From positions 38,371 to 102,370 of the forward strand of contig CAJQUW010009190.1 of NCBI GenBank assembly GCA_907163375.1: a stretch of 64,000 nucleotides of DNA. Direction: 5' to 3'. Source of the DNA: Prostheceraeus crozeri (Eukaryota > Platyhelminthes > Polycladida > Euryleptidae). Of the stretch, positions 1-10,744 are shown one piece after another; positions within the stretch are counted from its first letter, which is position 1; every line of letters begins with the position of its first letter. The notes beneath the pieces are model-generated. The model saw nothing but the letters and a program-made list of their open reading frames with translations. It had not been told where the DNA came from and did not search any database. The translations under genes were made by a program, and so were the position numbers.

Positions 1-82
1 AACAATATCTTTCATCAAGGGATAGTCTAACAAAACAAGATATAGGCTAGCAAGAAAATCAGCAGACCGTTGATAACTCTAG

Positions 83-224
83 CTATTATCTGGTTGTTCT
101 CCCCATTCATATTTCCAGGAAGCGCAGTCGATCGATAGACAGCAGTCAAGTTTGCTTGAGGACGATGAACCCATGAACTTGATCTGCTATTATCTGGTTG
201 TTCTCCCCATTCATATTTCCAGGA
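83..224 (+). repeat. Two direct copies of a 39-bp unit
   Basis: A 39-bp stretch beginning CTATTATCTGG occurs at 83-121 and again at 186-224, identical by eye. The spacer contains the palindrome CGATCGATAG. The origin is unknown; it could be a small tandem duplication. I see no convincing gene in bases 1-420. Confidence 0.85.
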
Positions 225-422
225 ATTTGCGAATGAATGAATGGTCCTATTCATAATCTGACTGAACACAGGTTTGTGTGGGTGAAAAGCGACAGATCGC
301 AGCCCGCCGCAACCAGTAATGCGGTAGCCTACATCAGTAGTGGATAATCTATGGGGAATTCTCGTCGAAGAATTTAGCACGAGCAAGTCTACAGACACAG
401 CTAACAGTTGGCCTTGTCTTTT

Positions 423-537
423 GGGGTCGTGCTTGGGTTGTGCTTGGGTCTGACACCCAAGCGCTTGGGTCCAAGACCCAAGCGACCCAAGCACCCAAGC
501 AAACCCAAGCAAACCCAAGCACCCAAGCAACAACCTT
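423..537. repeat. CCCAAGC satellite with inverted arm
   Basis: The heptamer-like unit CCCAAGC (also ACCCAAGC and AAACCCAAGC) is repeated about nine times from about 467 to 530. It is preceded at 423-475 by its reverse complement GCTTGGGT. The tract can therefore fold into a long hairpin. Open reading frames across it on either strand are low-complexity artefacts and are not called. Confidence 0.85.
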
Positions 538-539
538 GA

Positions 540-1790
540 GTCGTAGCACAGGAGAGAATGTACCCATGGCTAGTATACTTACCATCAGCAGCGAAAGGGT
601 TAAATTGTTGGTCAAACATGTATATTGTAGGGCCACTATAAAGAATCGGTATTATTCATATACTAATCAGCATGGATTAACTCAATGCCTCATTGCAGTT
701 CACCAGCGGTTCCCAACCTTGTGTGATACTATTCTTTGAAATTGTATCATTACCCCACGTAGGACCAGCAACACTATCAAATTATTATGTATCTAATATT
801 ATTTCATTTTTTTCATTATTTCAATAGTTTCAATTTTGTTGAGAGAAACAGTTATAGATAGGCCTCTTGAAATACCGCAAAAATATTCAAGTTAAAGCGC
901 AAGATGGGATGATTAATCCGACTAATTTATTTGCTCTAAGTAGTTAGTCAGGCTCATTAATATGACGATAAATAGAAACGAGTACAATAAATGAGTTACA
1001 ACTTCACGAATTGTGTAGAACTGAACCTGACATTGACTTGTGAACTGTGGCGAGTTTTTGCTGCTTTGCTGGCTTGTGGAGGGATTAACAAAAACCAGGA
1101 GTGCTCGGTTTTAATTATGACAGAACAAGACAGTGTCACAAGTACTACCTCAGTGTGTTCGTGCTGTTTGCTCAACCAGCTAATGAAATCGTGCATAAAG
1201 AAAGGATTAATTATCGTTAAATTAATAATCGTAAAAAAATTAAGAAGCACTATGGAATCGTGCATAAAGAAACGCTATGGAATTCTGTATCTTCGCATCT
1301 AAACGCAGAACAAGATAGAGCAGGGAAGAAGTGCACATGAACACAGCATACTTGAGAGGTGCTCCCATTTCTCCGAGAAAATTGGCAGATTACCCCTGTG
1401 AGGTAATTTACCCTTAGGTTGGAAACCACTGCACTAGACATACCATTGAAGATTAGGAGACTGCTTACATTTCAATGAAGTTTTGAGTCACAAGACGGGA
1501 GAAAACACAACTCTTCTTGGTTTTGGAATATCACCGACAGGCTTTTCCCCAATTTTTTCATGAAAAATTGCGCGAATTTCCAGAAATTGCCGCGTGTATT
1601 TAAATATGGACTTAAAATATATAATTCTCCATGCGCTGGACAAGGACTAATGATATAAAGCAATAGCGTTGATCAGAGATGTAGACCGGCAAAAATGATG
1701 TCACTGATGATAATGAAATACATTTATTGACTTTCCGAAGGTTTGCTCTCAGTCATCAATCACTATCTCATGTTGTCATTCTAGGCCCAA
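540..1790. other. No gene recognised
   Basis: About 1.25 kb of AT-rich sequence. A short motif, GAATCGTGCATAAAGAAA, recurs at about 1186 and 1253, suggesting a small local duplication. No domain, splice-supported exon or terminal repeat was found. Confidence 0.5.
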
Positions 1791-1794
1791 CTTT

Positions 1795-1945
1795 TGTGCT
1801 GATCATGAAAAACGAACCATCCAGATTATGTCGAGCTTAAATCAATTCTCATGCCTTCCTATCGTATAGCACAACAACGTGTCGTACGTCACTCGAGAGC
1901 TTGGATTCTCAGCCTCAAAATGAGCTAAATAGACTTGCATCCGGT
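1795..1945 (+). repeat. Interspersed repeat piece, copy of 10745-10905
   Basis: The segment holding ATTATGTCGAGCTTAAATCA and TTCTCAGCCTCAAAATGAGC reappears in reverse complement at 10745-10905. There it is joined directly to the homologue of 3249-3503. The family is not identified. The two pieces on this side lie in swapped order relative to the right-hand copy. Confidence 0.75.
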
Positions 1946-2342
1946 TTTTAATGATTCCAAATATTCTTCCAGATGGGTGTGACATATTGTTAAAACTATT
2001 TTTCCGGAAATCCACCATCTGTATTCAAAATTAAATTTAAAAAGTCACAAGCTTTCGGTGGTCATGCTACACACCTTATTCATGTGAGAATGATGCAACA
2101 TTGAAATGTTCAGATCAGCAATGAATAAAATTCACTAAGATACCAGCACAAGACAACGAAATCATAAAAATCTATATAATTAATAATACTGATTATGCAC
2201 ATTGAAAGTAACCAACTAAATAAGGAAAGATATGAAGAAAGAGGACAAAAATATCAGTTTACAGCTTAAAGTGTTCGTGAAACCTGTGAATGACCGGATT
2301 CCAAATAGCATTCAGCTCTACTCCTGAGTCTCGGTTAAATAA

Positions 2343-3250
2343 CTATTCTTTATTGGCTCGAATGTAGAGGGCTTCTTTGATTCTTCTTGAATTCAAATGT
2401 GGTTCATTGCAGACAATCTGTGCTTCAATAGGAGGTAAGTGGTGATTCTTGTGAACATGCTCTGACACAGCCGATCGAAAACTTATGCCTTTGATGTCCG
2501 ATAAATGCTCCTTTGCTCGCGTACTCAACTTCCTGCATGTTTCACCGATATAAAATTGCTCACAAGAAGGGCAGTCCATTCTATAAATCACGTTACTTTT
2601 ATCCTCAACTTCAGATTTGACCTTCGTCAATTGAGAACGTAAGGATTGTGAAGGCATAAAAACAACTTTTAAATTCAAAGAACGACATAGACGACTGAGT
2701 TTATCACTGATGCCCTTGTAATAAGGTAAGTATATATATCCTTTCGTGGGAGAGCCAGTGTCATCAGATGAAAGAATATCACTGGCGTTTACGGCTTTTT
2801 GGATGCAATTTCTCGAATAACCAATATCAGTAAAAACCTTTTGTAGAAATCGCATTTCCTTTTCCAAATGAATTTCACTACAAATAGCTTTTGCACGGTG
2901 AACAAAGCATTTGACCACACCAGACTTAACATGATTGGGATGATATGAATTGTATTTTAGCAACGAATTTGTGTTCAGAGGTTTTTGTAAACTCTGGTTG
3001 AAATTTCTTCTCGTGAAATAGCACATCCATGGCGATTTCATTATCAGATTCACTTTCACATGTGAACTTCACTGAAGGATGTATAGAATTCAAATGTCCG
3101 AGGAATTTTGTCTCATCACCACCATTCAGAATCGCAAATGTGTCGTCAACATATCGGAGGTATAAGTGTATATTTCCCATAAACGATGAGATGGCCTTTT
3201 GTTCTAATGTTTGCATAAATATCTCACATAAAATGGGAGACAAAGGTGTA
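2343..3250 (-). mobile_element. Penelope-like retroelement, 5'-truncated
   Basis: Two adjoining minus-strand frames encode the end of a Penelope-like protein. The upstream frame (3243 down) carries the reverse-transcriptase palm motif YVDDTF. The downstream frame, ending at 2343, carries a GIY-YIG endonuclease with VIYRMDCPSCEQFYIGET, then RxxEH and a later glutamate region (EALYI). RT followed by a C-terminal GIY-YIG nuclease is the hallmark of the canonical EN+ Penelope-like clade. The N-terminal part of the RT is absent, and the frame changes once within the overlap, so the copy is dead. Its 5' border coincides with the start of the repeat at 3249. AT-rich DNA at 1945-2342 may be its 3' tail. 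Confidence 0.9.
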
Positions 3251-3503
3251 TGTTTTCGAATTCATCCATCACATTTTCTTATGTATGTACAGCGACGGCT
3301 CTTCCGATCGCGCATTCTTGCGGGATCACAGAATTCTTACGAATTTCTTACGGCAATTTAGCTGATAATTGTTTCTTGCAATCACAACTTGCAAAGTGAT
3401 AGACATTAACGAGTGACGTCCACATCTGTGACCAAGATAATAAAGGCACATCTGGCAGACAAGGACGATGTTAAAGAGATCAGTCAAAAAAGTAGAGCTG
3501 ATT
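3249..3503 (+). repeat. Interspersed repeat, inverted copy of 10909-11158
   Basis: About 255 bp, including GCGCATTCTTGCGGGATCA and GACAAGGACGATGTTAAAG, matches 11158-10909 in reverse complement with few differences. On the right-hand side the match continues into the piece corresponding to 1795-1945. The family is unknown; no open frame is shared. Confidence 0.85.
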
Positions 3504-3604
3504 AGAACCTTTCAATTTGCGACCATGTGTACAATATGAAATAAAATCAAATGTTATTTTTCATGGCCATGCCGCTTCTCTTAGTGAATTTACATGCGGA
3601 ATGC

Positions 3605-4461
3605 AATTGCATCAGACAGAAGGTGAACATGACCAGAACCAGCCGGGACGGATCAAAAAGTAGAGAAATGAAAATACATACTTAAATTACAATTAGTAGA
3701 AATCAGGAATGAAAAAGTAACAAGTTAATGAGAAAAAGTCACAAAGTCTCAAATTGAAAAGAAACTCTTGCTGTAGACAGAAAGATGGCTTCAACACTTT
3801 TATCCCTTTCTCTACAGATGACGGATACTTCCGTCATATGGACAACGACCTTCATTACTGGTAAAAATTCCTCAAATCATAAGTTTCCGTCGTACAAACG
3901 TTGTGCTCAGCATTGGTATTTGAAGCTCCCATTCTCGTGTGTACGGGTTTTTCGCAAGCACAAATTCTACGACTACATTCACCTGTTTTTCTGTTTTCTA
4001 TGTAAGCCTTTGATTCTCTTCAAGTATGCAGAAAAATATTATGAAAGAAGTCTTATCAGTGGCACGGTGGTCCAGAATGACCTGATTTGATTAATAAAAA
4101 AATTAGAACCGACACAAATTCTATACCGTCCGAAAGCTTAGTGATAGAAAATTCTTTTAGTCCTAATTTTAAAACAATCTGTCGACGTCTTTATGAGTTG
4201 TATGAGGAAACGTATTTTCGTATTTAGTGAGTAATATGTCATGTATATATCAGTTTGAATGATATATTTATAGTAAAATTGTATCTCATAAGTGTACAAT
4301 AATTGATATTTGAATCTTATTGAATCATAAAAGAATGATAATATTGTCAAATTGACCGGCATTTTTAATGAGTAGCGTGATAAGTATTCGCTTTTACTTT
4401 TTGCATTGAGAAATCAAATTGTTCTATACATTACCGATAATTTTGTCGGAAAGCATAATAG
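3605..4461. repeat. Left long terminal inverted repeat
   Basis: This 857-bp arm matches 7219-8078 in reverse complement along its length, with small indels and base changes. It contains CCCTTTCTCTACAG followed by the palindrome-like ACGGATACTTCCGT. That stretch resembles the end of the piggyBac copy at 10.7 kb, so a small piggyBac-type MITE may lie inside the arm. Short open frames here are not credible genes. Confidence 0.9.
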
Positions 4462-4719
4462 TGAGAGTAAACATAATAAGTACAGTGATCTATAGATTTC
4501 AACATTAAGTTAACAATTTTTGCCTTAATAATTGATGCTCATTAACAGCAAATTAACCAGTTTCACTCTGGTTACTCAGTTTCACACCAAATCCATGTAG
4601 AGCGATATAGCTAAAGCGCATAAGTTTATAACTTCACATTTATATATAATTTAGCAAATTTCATATCGAAAATATTGAACATCATAAATAAAGCATCATA
4701 TCAAACATTGAAAATGGAA

Positions 4720-6780
4720 TCAGAAATGATTCGAATTATATTCCTGAACAGTTCGAAGAAGCCGATCGATAAACCTTTCGTGCGATGCGGGAACCTTGTA
4801 TTTCTCCCAGTTTCTAGAGAAATCCGAATGAACGGACTCGAAAGCCTGCTCAGACCAAGTTCCCAGTCCAGACTGCTTAGTATCGCAAAACTCGCTGACA
4901 TGGAAAAATATTGCATGGATCTTAGGAGTAATTCTCAATCCAAGCTGCATAAACTTTCCGCGAAAAGATTCGATTTTTGACTTGTAGTTGCGGTGCAGAG
5001 ATTTACCAAAACAACTCACAATTACATCGTTGAATGACCGAAATGCTTCAACAAATAGCTTGTGTTCTGCTGGAATGATTTTTTCAAGTTCATCAACATT
5101 TTTCAGCAATTTTCTGCATGCATTTCCGGCAAAGCTTCCTCCATGTATTGCTTCTCCTTCGATAAAGAGACATTAAGGCCATTGAATGGCATCTGCCCAG
5201 ACCTTTTCTAAGTTCGAGTACAGGAAGTTTACAGTACCGAGCATCAGATGGAGTTCAGGTGGGGGCATTATATCCAAAACAAGCGTGTCGTCGGCAAATT
5301 TGAACAAGGGTGCATGGATCCAATTGCCAAATTCCTTGCCTCTGGTTGTACGCTTTTCCGATTCTGTAAATCTCCAATATTGCCTTCGGATGTTGCCTAA
5401 AGTACGTAGCATCCCCTCACAATGTAATTTGTCTTTCTCCGAATTGCACCATGAACATGGATGTAAAGATGCATGCGACATCAATCCAAGAGTTATATTT
5501 GGTAATTTGAGGTCCATGCAAAACGTATACGGAGAAAGAGAGCGCAGTGAAGTAAATTTGAGAAGATCCCAAAGTATGAGCATATTTCTGTAGGTTTCTT
5601 GGGCTGTGGGGACAACTGCTAATATAAACAACTTCTTCACACTTGTATCTTTCAAGTTTTTGGATGCCACACCGTCGGATAATTTGCTTCTCACCACAGT
5701 ATCAGCATCACCATCGTCACATCTCGTTGGTATGGCCGAAGGTGAGCGGACAGTCAAGTAAGCTTTGAGAAATCCTCCTCCGGAATCGATGCCAATGATG
5801 GACTGAAAGGCTATGGAATGCAACACGATGTTTCAATTCATCTACATCACTACAGAAGATGACCGGAAGATTGGACTTGAATGGCATTGAAGATTTGGCA
5901 TTTGAGGCATTAGAGGAATAATCAAAATCCCGAAACTCGCAACTAAAGAGGTCATCCAGTCGATACGCTTTCAGTTGCAGCTTTTCTCTGATGTATGGCT
6001 CCGTCACATTGCGAGTACCAAAGGATGAGCGGATATGCTTACCAAGAGTCTTGGTTTGATTAGTCGACAGATTTAGATCAATCTTGATTTGATGGAAGTC
6101 CTCAGCTGATACTTTTTTCGCCGATGTTTTCGGAGAAATTTCTATAGATCAAGGTCTTCCCCTTTTCGCAGACAGAACACATGAGTTGTAGCCACTTCCA
6201 CTTGAATCTTTAGTTTTCGAGCGATTATTGATGAAGCTAAACTTTCTCCACAACTGGGTTTGTTATCTGAGCTTGTTGCATAGGTGAGCAGGTTGTCATG
6301 CTTCTGAGTTTGAGTGCACTTGTGTGGCTTACCTCGAGCCAGCTCGGAGAAACAGTGCGTACACAAGGTTATTATCAAGGGAACTGGAGAATTGGAGGGG
6401 ACTGGACCAGGTTTCTTCTTCTGTATGACAGAAGTAGATACGGCGAAATTCGGAGTAGTCGATGCTCTAGCTGTGTCACAAACCAAACACATGCATTTGT
6501 CTGCACTTCTTGTAAGACGAATTCTGGTCAGTTCAGAATGGTCAAACAAACGAATTTTGCGGGTAAAATTGTTATTCCTATACTCAGATACGATGGTGTA
6601 GCAATTACTGCAGAGTGCTGACGGATATCTCAAATCGTCGAAATCGTCGAACTTGATAATATGTTGTTGGATAACCTCACGCACAGAAAATGAAATGTCG
6701 CGCATTACCTTTGTCTTCGAAAAACATAAAAGGCAAATGCCGGTCCCACATTCATTATGAGATCTCGCGCGATTTGGCAT
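4720..6780 (-). pseudogene. Zinc-finger transposase-like gene, frame-broken
   Basis: Four successive minus-strand blocks (6780-6142, about 6140-5717, 5826-5173, 5109-4720) read as one long protein interrupted by frame changes near 6140, 5800 and 5140. The likely start is MPNRARSHNECG at 6780. The N-terminus has paired CxxC motifs (CLLC then CSNC, later CLVC, then CTHC with HKC), suggesting two zinc-binding modules. The middle carries VKKLFILAVVP, HPCSWC and the striking MPPPELHLMLG. The C-terminus has GLGTWSEQAFESVHSDFSR and an HEXF-like stretch. Similar proteins recur in many invertebrate genomes as multicopy, transposon-like genes. An RNase H-type transposase role is inferred from the flanking inverted repeats, not from identified catalytic residues. 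Confidence 0.7.
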
Positions 6781-7218
6781 AGCGAAGTAGAGTTCGATGC
6801 AGATTATTGTAGCGTAGATGTGCAAACATATTTATAACTATGCAAGTTGATCGCTATGTTACCGTGATTCAAGATATTTAAGGTTGAACTGAGTTTATGC
6901 ACGTATGAAGTTCTAAGCAGACTGCTGTTAATTCTGTTCTTACGCTCCGTTATTTAGATCTCTATGGTCTTATTACGCATCAATCAAGCATAGAAATATA
7001 ACAATGTCACTAAAGCTCAAAGTTAAAGGTAATGTGGAAATATGTGAAGAAAAACGCATGTGATAATCAATGTGCAGAAATAGAATAGAAAACGAATAAG
7101 CAAGTTTCGACAGTTGCATGCATATACATATGTTGCAATTTCTTTCGATAAATGGCAACTAATTTTGAATAATGTTCTAATGTGAAAAATAAACGAGGAA
7201 GAATTGATGGCGGTATGT

Positions 7219-8078
7219 CTATTATGTTTTCCGACAAAATTATCGGTAATGTATAGAACAATTTGATTTCTCAATGCAAAAAGTAAAAGCGAACGAATAC
7301 TTATCACAGTGCTCATTAAAAATGCCGGTCAATTTGACAATATTATCATTCTTTTATGATTCAATAAGATTCAAATATCAATTATTGTACACTTATGAGA
7401 TACAATTTTACTATAAATATATCATTTAAACTGATAATGTACATGACATATTACTCACTAAATACGAAAATACGTTTCATCATACTACTCATAAAGACTT
7501 CGACAGATTTTTTAAAATTAGGACTAAGAGAATTGTCTATCACTAAGCTTTCGGACGGTATAGAATTTGTGTCGGTTCTAATTTTTTTATTAATCAAATC
7601 AGGTCATTCTGGACCACCGTGCCACTGATAAGACTTCTTTCATAATATTTTTCTGCATACTTGAAGAGAATCAAAGGCTTACATAGAAAACAGAAAAACA
7701 GGTGAATGTAGTCGTAAAATTCGTGCTTGCGAAAAACCCGTACACCCGAGAATGGGGAGCTTCAAATACCAATGCTGAGCACAACGTTTGTACGACGGAA
7801 ACTTATGATTTGGGGAATATTTACCAACAATAAAGGTTGTTGTCCATAGGACGGAAGTATCCGTCATCTGTAGAGAAAGGGATAAAAGTGTTGAAGCCAA
7901 CTTTCTGTCTACAAAAAGAGTTTCTTTTCAATTTGAGACTTTGTGACTTTCTCATTAACTTGTTACTTTTTTACTCCTGATTTCTACTAATTGTAATTTA
8001 AGTATGCATTTTCATTTCTCTACTTTTTGATCCGTCCCGGCTGGTTCTGGTCATGTTCACCTTCTGTCTGATGCAATT
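7219..8078. repeat. Right long terminal inverted repeat
   Basis: Inverted partner of 3605-4461. It ends with GTCTGATGCAATT, matching the outer edge of the left arm, and is followed at once by a direct partial copy at 8079. Confidence 0.9.
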
Positions 8079-8460
8079 TCTGACAAAATTATCGGTAAGG
8101 TATAGAACAATTTGATTTCTCAATGCAAAAAGTAAAAGCGAATACTTATCACACTACTCATTAAAAATGCCGGTCAATTTGACAATATTATCATTCATTT
8201 ATGATTCAATAAGATTCAAATATCAATTATTGTACACTTATGATATACAATTTTACTATAAATATATCATTTAAACTGATATGTGCATGACATATTACTC
8301 ACTAAATACGAAAATACGTTTCATCATACTACTCATAAAGACGTCGACAGATTGTTTTAAAATTAGGACTAAAAGAATTGTCTATCACTAAGCTTTCGGA
8401 CGGTATAGAATTTGTGTCGGTTCTAATTTTTTTATTAATCAGGTCATTCTGGACCACCGT
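8079..8460. repeat. Partial third copy of the inverted repeat
   Basis: About 380 bp beginning TGACAAAATTATCGG repeats the inner half of the right arm in direct orientation. It stops at GGACCACCGTGG, where the 7219-8078 arm continues into sequence not found here. It then runs into the 3' side of the piggyBac remnant. It may mark a second, largely replaced copy of the same transposon family. Confidence 0.8.
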
Positions 8461-8566
8461 GGTGGGAAAGTATTTTTATCATAACAAAGATGAACATTTA
8501 TTGTTTAAACATCTAAAAATAAACATTTTAAACATTTACATGTTTAAAACACGAAGTAACGCAATG

Positions 8567-9165
8567 TCACTTGCAGCTGTGATAAATGTTGAAGCAAAGA
8601 TAGGCACACAAGGGAGGTTTGCATGAGCAAGAGTCACAAAAGAGTCGAGTTTCTTTTCGATTCCCTTTCGAGGTGCAAACACGGCATCGGAGAGATGTGT
8701 TTGTTTTCTTTTCTGATGGCGGTATCTTCTTGGGAACGTGGTTTTCGGTAATTTCTTTCAAGATGGGAGGTCTTCCCCCTTTTGGTCAGCCTTTCGGCCA
8801 ATCCCAATGGAATCAAAAAGGTGTCTTGTATAAGTCAAGGTGAATGACAAGAAAGTAAGATCGTCGTTTGATTGCTTGTATAAATTGAAAGCGTTCAATA
8901 CCAATCGATGCAACAGGTGAATTCCAGTTTTACGAGCCCAGTTCAGAGACTTTCGGGTAATATCATAAGGATGTAGCTGTGTATCCGCTTGATCGACAGC
9001 TCCCATGTACAAGTTGTAGGACTCAAGAGGCCAGGGTCGTGTGACTTTGTTAATCAATCCTCCTTTTTTCATGACAGTCTTCTCCACTTCTCTTGCTTCA
9101 GCCATCATGTCCAATATCGCAATGTTCTTCTTTCCAGATTGTTTTTTCTCCGAGAAGCAGCTATT
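8567..9165 (-). pseudogene. piggyBac transposase, C-terminal part
   Basis: One frame reads ESYNLYMGAVDQADTQLHPY then RKTGIHLLHRLVLNAFNLYKQS, the conserved end of the DDE_Tnp_1_7 domain. The third active-site Asp lies in GAVDQAD. A second frame, further down to 8567, reads the zinc-binding tail with CRVCTSKGNRKETRLFCDSC. A frame change separates the two near 8760. The family resembles PGBD4-like transposases. Confidence 0.85.
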
Positions 9166-9174
9166 AACTTGTGC

Positions 9175-10100
9175 TCCTTTCGAAAGTGTTTGATGGAATT
9201 GACCGCTGTGCATTATTGAACACCCTACAGAAAGGAACATTCCCTGTTGACTTCATCCGTTGGGTCAATTCGTTTTTACGTAACCGCTATTTTCGAATCA
9301 GCCTTCAGAATGTCGTCTTCAGTACATTTCACAAAATGACTTCAGGGGTACCACAAGGATTCGCAATTGCTCCTTTATTATTCTCAACACAGATGGGGTC
9401 CTTAAAGCCTTCATCTGACGATTTCCTGATGATGTCCTCGTGTCGATACCGGTCTCAAGAAATACAGATTCTGACCTTGTCATCTCCTCCGCGATTGACA
9501 GCATGCTTTACTGGTCTCAATCACACGGTTAAGCGCTAAACAAAGAAAAGACCAAATGCATGATGGTTCGGAAAGAAAGTTTATCAGGACACTTACCTCT
9601 TCACTCGGTGCTAATGGACTTCACTGGTGAACTCAAGGTTTTGGGTGTCATTTTTAATGAGTCACTCAATTGGGATTGCCATACAACTTTCATCTGCAAA
9701 AGTGCACGCAGAAGAACTTATGTCCTCAGGCTTCTGAAGGAAGCTGGGATCTCCAAATCCGAACTTATTGTGATCTACAACGGGTATATTAGATATGTGC
9801 TTGAATACAATTCTCCGGTATTCATCGGCTTGAACAAAAAGAATAGCGACAGGCTACTCAAATTGAAAAGACAATGCCATCGCATAATCTATGGAAGCGA
9901 GTGCCAGCGTGGGTGCATCGATGCGGGCTTTGAAGGTGTTTCAGGAGAGCGCACACCCTCACAACAGTCTGCATCATCTCATGCCTAGACGTCTGGTGTA
10001 CTCGAGACATTTCGAGCAATTTTTATCTCGAACACGAAGGAGGGCGGAATTATTTATCCCATTCTGTACATTTCTATTTAACTCTCTTATACATGTATAA
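9175..10100 (+). pseudogene. LINE reverse transcriptase fragment (CR1/Jockey-like)
   Basis: The fragment starts inside the RT domain at KVFDGIDR..LL (motif A region), continues with FIRWVNSFLRNRYFRIS and SGVPQGFAIAPLLF (motif B). It then shows FPDDVLVS in another frame (the Y/FxDD active site), LNKEKTKCMMV, and the RT thumb end with YNGYIRYVLEYNSPVF and KRQCHRIIYG. The tail RALKVFQESAHPHNSLHHLMP closes at 10098 in a third frame. The order and the GYIRxVLEY and HRII motifs fit CR1/Jockey-type LINEs. It is 5'-truncated with at least two frame changes. It sits between the two halves of a piggyBac on the opposite strand. Confidence 0.9.
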
Positions 10101-10135
10101 CTCGCATGTACGTATAACTCCCACGTCGTCTCACT
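10100..10135 (+). repeat. Short tail repeat after the LINE
   Basis: ATGTATAACTCGCATGTACGTATAACTCC holds two imperfect copies of a GTATAACTC unit directly after the LINE stop codon. CR1-like LINEs often end in short tandem repeats rather than poly(A), so this is probably the 3' end of the insertion. Confidence 0.5.
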
Positions 10136-10544
10136 TGGGGCGGAGTTCATGTAGGGCGAAGAAAGTGGAGTCTGTCGCAGGTTATCTGTCACTCTGCACA
10201 TTGACGCTCGTCCAATTTTCAGATTGAAAGTTGATCTCATCCACAACGTCATCATCCTCTCCCTCGTGTTCTCATCATCAGAGATGTCGTCGTAATCTAA
10301 GTCAACATTATGATTCATTGCGGATTGTTGAGCCGTTGCGTTGCTTCGAAAGTGAAAACTGGACACGATTTCATTGCCAAAGCTTCTTATCCTCCTAATT
10401 AACTTCCATTCGACTGATTTCAAAAATTCAAAAACTAATCGATAGAGAAAGATATCTACTTTTGCCCTGATGGAACATCAAACCGATTTTAATTGAGGCT
10501 TAGCTCTGTCACGAGTTTATCTTCAAACATAATAGAAATACGTG

Positions 10545-10709
10545 TTGAAGAGGACGGAAGCATCCGTCCTCCGAGTTGCATGAAACAGATAGTAACGACG
10601 GACGCTTCCGTCTTCCGCTCTGAGCGCAAACACACTGCTGATTGCATCTAGGACGGAAGCTTCCATCGTCCGCTTCACAGACAAAAAGAACTCGTAGTGA
10701 AAGGGTTAA
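10545..10709 (-). repeat. piggyBac end with three palindromic subterminal repeats
   Basis: GGACGGAAGC..TCCGTCC-type palindromes occur at about 10553-10571, 10597-10615 and 10650-10670 (consensus GGACGGAAGCTTCCGTCC). The terminal CCCTTTCACTACGAG and TTAA at 10706-10709 follow. Such subterminal repeats are plausible transposase-binding sites. Related ACGGAAGTATCCGT copies lie in both long inverted repeats at about 3.82 and 7.86 kb. Confidence 0.7.
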
Positions 10710-10744
10710 ACAGACACTTTCTAAAATTGGCAGTGAAAACATAC

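Larger units (their letters stand above)
3605..8078 (-). mobile_element. DNA transposon with ~860-bp terminal inverted repeats
   Basis: The segments 3605-4461 and 7219-8078 are inverted copies of each other, both bounded outside by AATTGCATCAGAC. They enclose about 2.75 kb that codes on the minus strand for a zinc-finger transposase-like protein. This is the layout of a cut-and-paste DNA transposon with very long inverted repeats. No clear target duplication was found. A third partial copy of the repeat follows directly at 8079-8460. The superfamily is not assigned with confidence. Long inverted repeats and a protein with a PPPELH-type signature recall multicopy unclassified metazoan elements. 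The coding part is frame-broken, so this copy is inactive. Confidence 0.75.
8567..10705 (-). mobile_element. piggyBac-type element with LINE in its middle
   Basis: Minus-strand pieces bracket a plus-strand LINE. At the right edge, TTAA (10706-10709) abuts the 19-bp end TTAACCCTTTCACTACGAG read on the minus strand. This is the classic piggyBac target site and end. Near 10315, MNHNVDLDYDDISDDE gives the acidic N-terminus usual for these transposases. After the LINE, 9165-8820 encodes the C-terminal third of the DDE domain, including YMGAVDQADTQL with the third catalytic aspartate. 8700-8567 encodes the terminal cysteine-rich finger (CRVC, CDSC, KPPLC). The central domain with the first two aspartates is missing, so it cannot be functional. 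Its left TTAA was not found. Confidence 0.8.

Noticed and set aside
27-739. Open frames rich in WVLG/QAP repeats
   Set aside because: They are translations of the CCCAAGC satellite in different frames.
3785-4090. 101-codon frame in the left long inverted repeat, also seen in shorter form at 7679-7900
   Set aside because: It exists twice only because the arms are copies. It lacks a domain and is disrupted in the second arm.
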